Source of the DNA: Bacteroidales bacterium | GTDB taxonomy: Bacteria; Bacteroidota; Bacteroidia; Bacteroidales; UBA1715 | NCBI GenBank assembly: GCA_017618935.1 | Contig: JAFZTG010000199.1 | Span: 1-6,791 of the forward strand | Reading direction: 5' to 3' | DNA length: 6,791 bases | In this document: piece after piece, positions 5,494 to 6,791 of the stretch | Layout of the letters: each line of letters opens with the position of its first letter | How positions within the stretch are numbered: position 1 is the stretch's first letter | Position numbers and translations under genes: made by a program | The notes under the pieces: generated by a model | The model's input: only the letters and a program-made list of their open reading frames with translations | The model's database searches: none | What the model was told of the DNA's origin: nothing

Positions 5494-6516
5494 ATGGGAC
5501 TTTTTTCGTTTCTCTCACAAGAGATAGCAATAGATTTAGGAACAGCGAACACCATCATCATACAAGATGACAAGGTTGTTGTTGATGAACCGAGTGTTGT
5601 TGCATTAGACGCACACACATCGGAAACGGTGGCGATTGGAAATCAGGCACGTCCGATGATGGGACGTGTTCACCCTGGCATTCGAGTTGTTCGCCCGATG
5701 AAAGACGGTGTGATTGCCGACTTTAAGTGTGCGGAGATTATGATTCGCGAAATGATTAAGATGATGGAAAAGAAAAATCACTTCTTCTCTCCGTCGTTGA
5801 AAATCGTGGTTTGTATTCCTTCGGGCTGTACTGAAGTTGAGCTTCGTGCCGTTCGCGACTCTGCTGAAAACGCTGGTGGTCGTGAGGTTTACATGATTCA
5901 TGAACCGATGGCTGCCGCTATTGGTATTGGCTTGGATGTGGAAGCCGCACAAGGAAATATGATTGTTGACATAGGTGGTGGTACTACTGAAATCGCTGTG
6001 ATTGCGTTGGGTGGTATTGTGTGCGACAAGTCAATCAAAGTTGCCGGTGACGTGTTTACTTCAAAGATTCAAGAATTTATTCGTTCAGAGTTCAATATTA
6101 AGATTGGAGAAAGAACTGCCGAGGAAATCAAGATGAGCGTTGGTGCTGCAATTCCTGATTTGGTAAATCCACCTTCGGAATATACCGTTTGTGGTCCTCA
6201 CATGGTGAATGCCATTCCTTGTGAACAGGTGATTACTCACGCTGCTATCGCCGCTTGTTTGGACGAGCCATTGACGCAAATTGAAAATGCCGTACAATCA
6301 GCATTGGAGAATACGCCTCCAGAATTGTATTCCGATATTGTGAGCAACGGTATTTGGTTAACAGGTGGTGGAGCTTTGTTGCGTGGTTTGGCAGAAAGAC
6401 TTCAACGTAGAACAGGTATTCGTTTCAAAGTTGCCGAAGATCCGCTACATTCTGTGGCTCATGGTACAGGTATCGCTTTGAAGAATATTGATAAATTCCA
6501 ATTCTTGATTCGTTAA
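5494..6516 (+). CDS. mreB: Rod shape-determining protein MreB (actin-like)
   Basis: The 340-residue bacterial actin homologue binds ATP and polymerises under the inner membrane, guiding the elongation machinery for peptidoglycan synthesis with MreC, MreD, RodA and PBP2. The actin-fold motifs are complete: phosphate 1 loop AIDLGTANTII at 12-22, RPMKDGVIADF, the connecting helix region MIHEPMAAAIG with E137, phosphate 2 loop VDIGGGTTEIAV from 158 with D159, and the adenosine motif LTGGGALLRG at 289-298. The N-terminal MGLFSFLSQ is a short amphipathic-looking segment that could help membrane contact. Length is typical. The ATG follows purH by 18 bp; AAGGAA directly before it is too close for a normal Shine-Dalgarno site. 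mreC starts 12 bp after the stop, which indicates one operon. Confidence 0.98.
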   Translation: MGLFSFLSQEIAIDLGTANTIIIQDDKVVVDEPSVVALDAHTSETVAIGNQARPMMGRVHPGIRVVRPMKDGVIADFKCAEIMIREMIKMMEKKNHFFSPSLKIVVCIPSGCTEVELRAVRDSAENAGGREVYMIHEPMAAAIGIGLDVEAAQGNMIVDIGGGTTEIAVIALGGIVCDKSIKVAGDVFTSKIQEFIRSEFNIKIGERTAEEIKMSVGAAIPDLVNPPSEYTVCGPHMVNAIPCEQVITHAAIAACLDEPLTQIENAVQSALENTPPELYSDIVSNGIWLTGGGALLRGLAERLQRRTGIRFKVAEDPLHSVAHGTGIALKNIDKFQFLIR

Positions 6517-6528
6517 TGATTTTTACTA

Positions 6529-6791
6529 ATGAGGAATCTATTTGCGTTTATCGAGAAGTATAGTTTTTTGTTGCTTTTTTTGTTACTGCAGATAGTTTCT
6601 TTCATTTTTATTGTCAATTTCAACGAACCGCAGAAAAGTCGTTTCGGTGCTGTATCTACAGCATTCCAAGGCCGTATTTATTCAGTAACGCAAAAAATCA
6701 CCCGTTACTTTAATTTGGTTGAGGCGAACGAGCGTCTTGTCGAAGAAAACCGACGATTGTACGAGAATCAGATTTTCTCGCAATATGATCA
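6529..6791 (+). CDS. mreC: Rod shape-determining protein MreC (partial, N-terminus only)
   Basis: An open frame from ATG at 6529 continues past the right edge (87 full codons). It begins MRNLFAFIEKYSFLLLFLLLQ. Residues about 11-29 form one transmembrane helix after a short cytoplasmic N-terminus. A periplasmic part follows (NEPQKSRFGAVSTAFQGRIYSVTQKITRYFNL), and then the start of a coiled coil (about 60-85, VEANERLVEENRRLYENQ). This layout and the residues KYSF, NF-N and YFNL-EANE-L--EN are typical of Bacteroidota MreC, which links MreB to the periplasmic wall synthesis enzymes. The beta-barrel domains lie outside the window. The position right after mreB (12-bp gap, no terminator) confirms the call. 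mreD, a PBP2 gene and rodA would be expected next. Confidence 0.93.
   Translation, partial: MRNLFAFIEKYSFLLLFLLLQIVSFIFIVNFNEPQKSRFGAVSTAFQGRIYSVTQKITRYFNLVEANERLVEENRRLYENQIFSQYD

Overview
The window looks like chromosomal DNA of a member of the Bacteroidota, most likely order Bacteroidales. The evidence is a type IX secretion (T9SS, gliding-motility type) domain, a DUF4369-TlpA thioredoxin protein, a GH73-LysM hydrolase, the purH-mreB-mreC gene order, absence of convincing Shine-Dalgarno sites, and several Bacteroidota-type -7 boxes (TAnnTTTG) upstream of genes. The assignment rests on recognising protein families by eye; no search was run.

Left part (1-1577, genes on the minus strand). 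A secreted protein gene starts at 518 and runs off the left edge. Its product has a signal peptide, then directly a T9SS type B / gliding-motility C-terminal-like domain, then the start of a probable bacterial Ig-like domain. Between it and birA lies about 320 bp of non-coding or decayed sequence: a RhuM-family gene remnant truncated at both ends, an 11-bp hairpin, and a GC-rich imperfect palindrome whose edge supplies the stop codon of birA. birA (biotin-protein ligase without a DNA-binding domain) reads leftwards from a GTG start.

Middle (1595-3852, plus strand). Divergent from birA, with only 17 bp between start codons, is an exported DUF4369-TlpA thioredoxin-like protein with a CRPC active site. 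After a 206-bp intergenic region with a good -7 box comes an exported GH73 glucosaminidase with two LysM domains.

Right part (3886-6791, plus strand). purH, which makes IMP in the last two steps of purine synthesis, has its own candidate -7 box. It is followed at 18 bp by mreB and then at 12 bp by mreC, which is cut by the right edge. The peptidoglycan hydrolase and MreB/MreC share a cell-wall and cell-shape theme, with purH as the housekeeping gene between them.

I see no CRISPR array, RNA gene, intact mobile element or clearly new multi-gene system. The least ordinary stretch is 1-845: the domain order of the secreted protein and the patchwork of RhuM relic, hairpin and palindrome beside birA.
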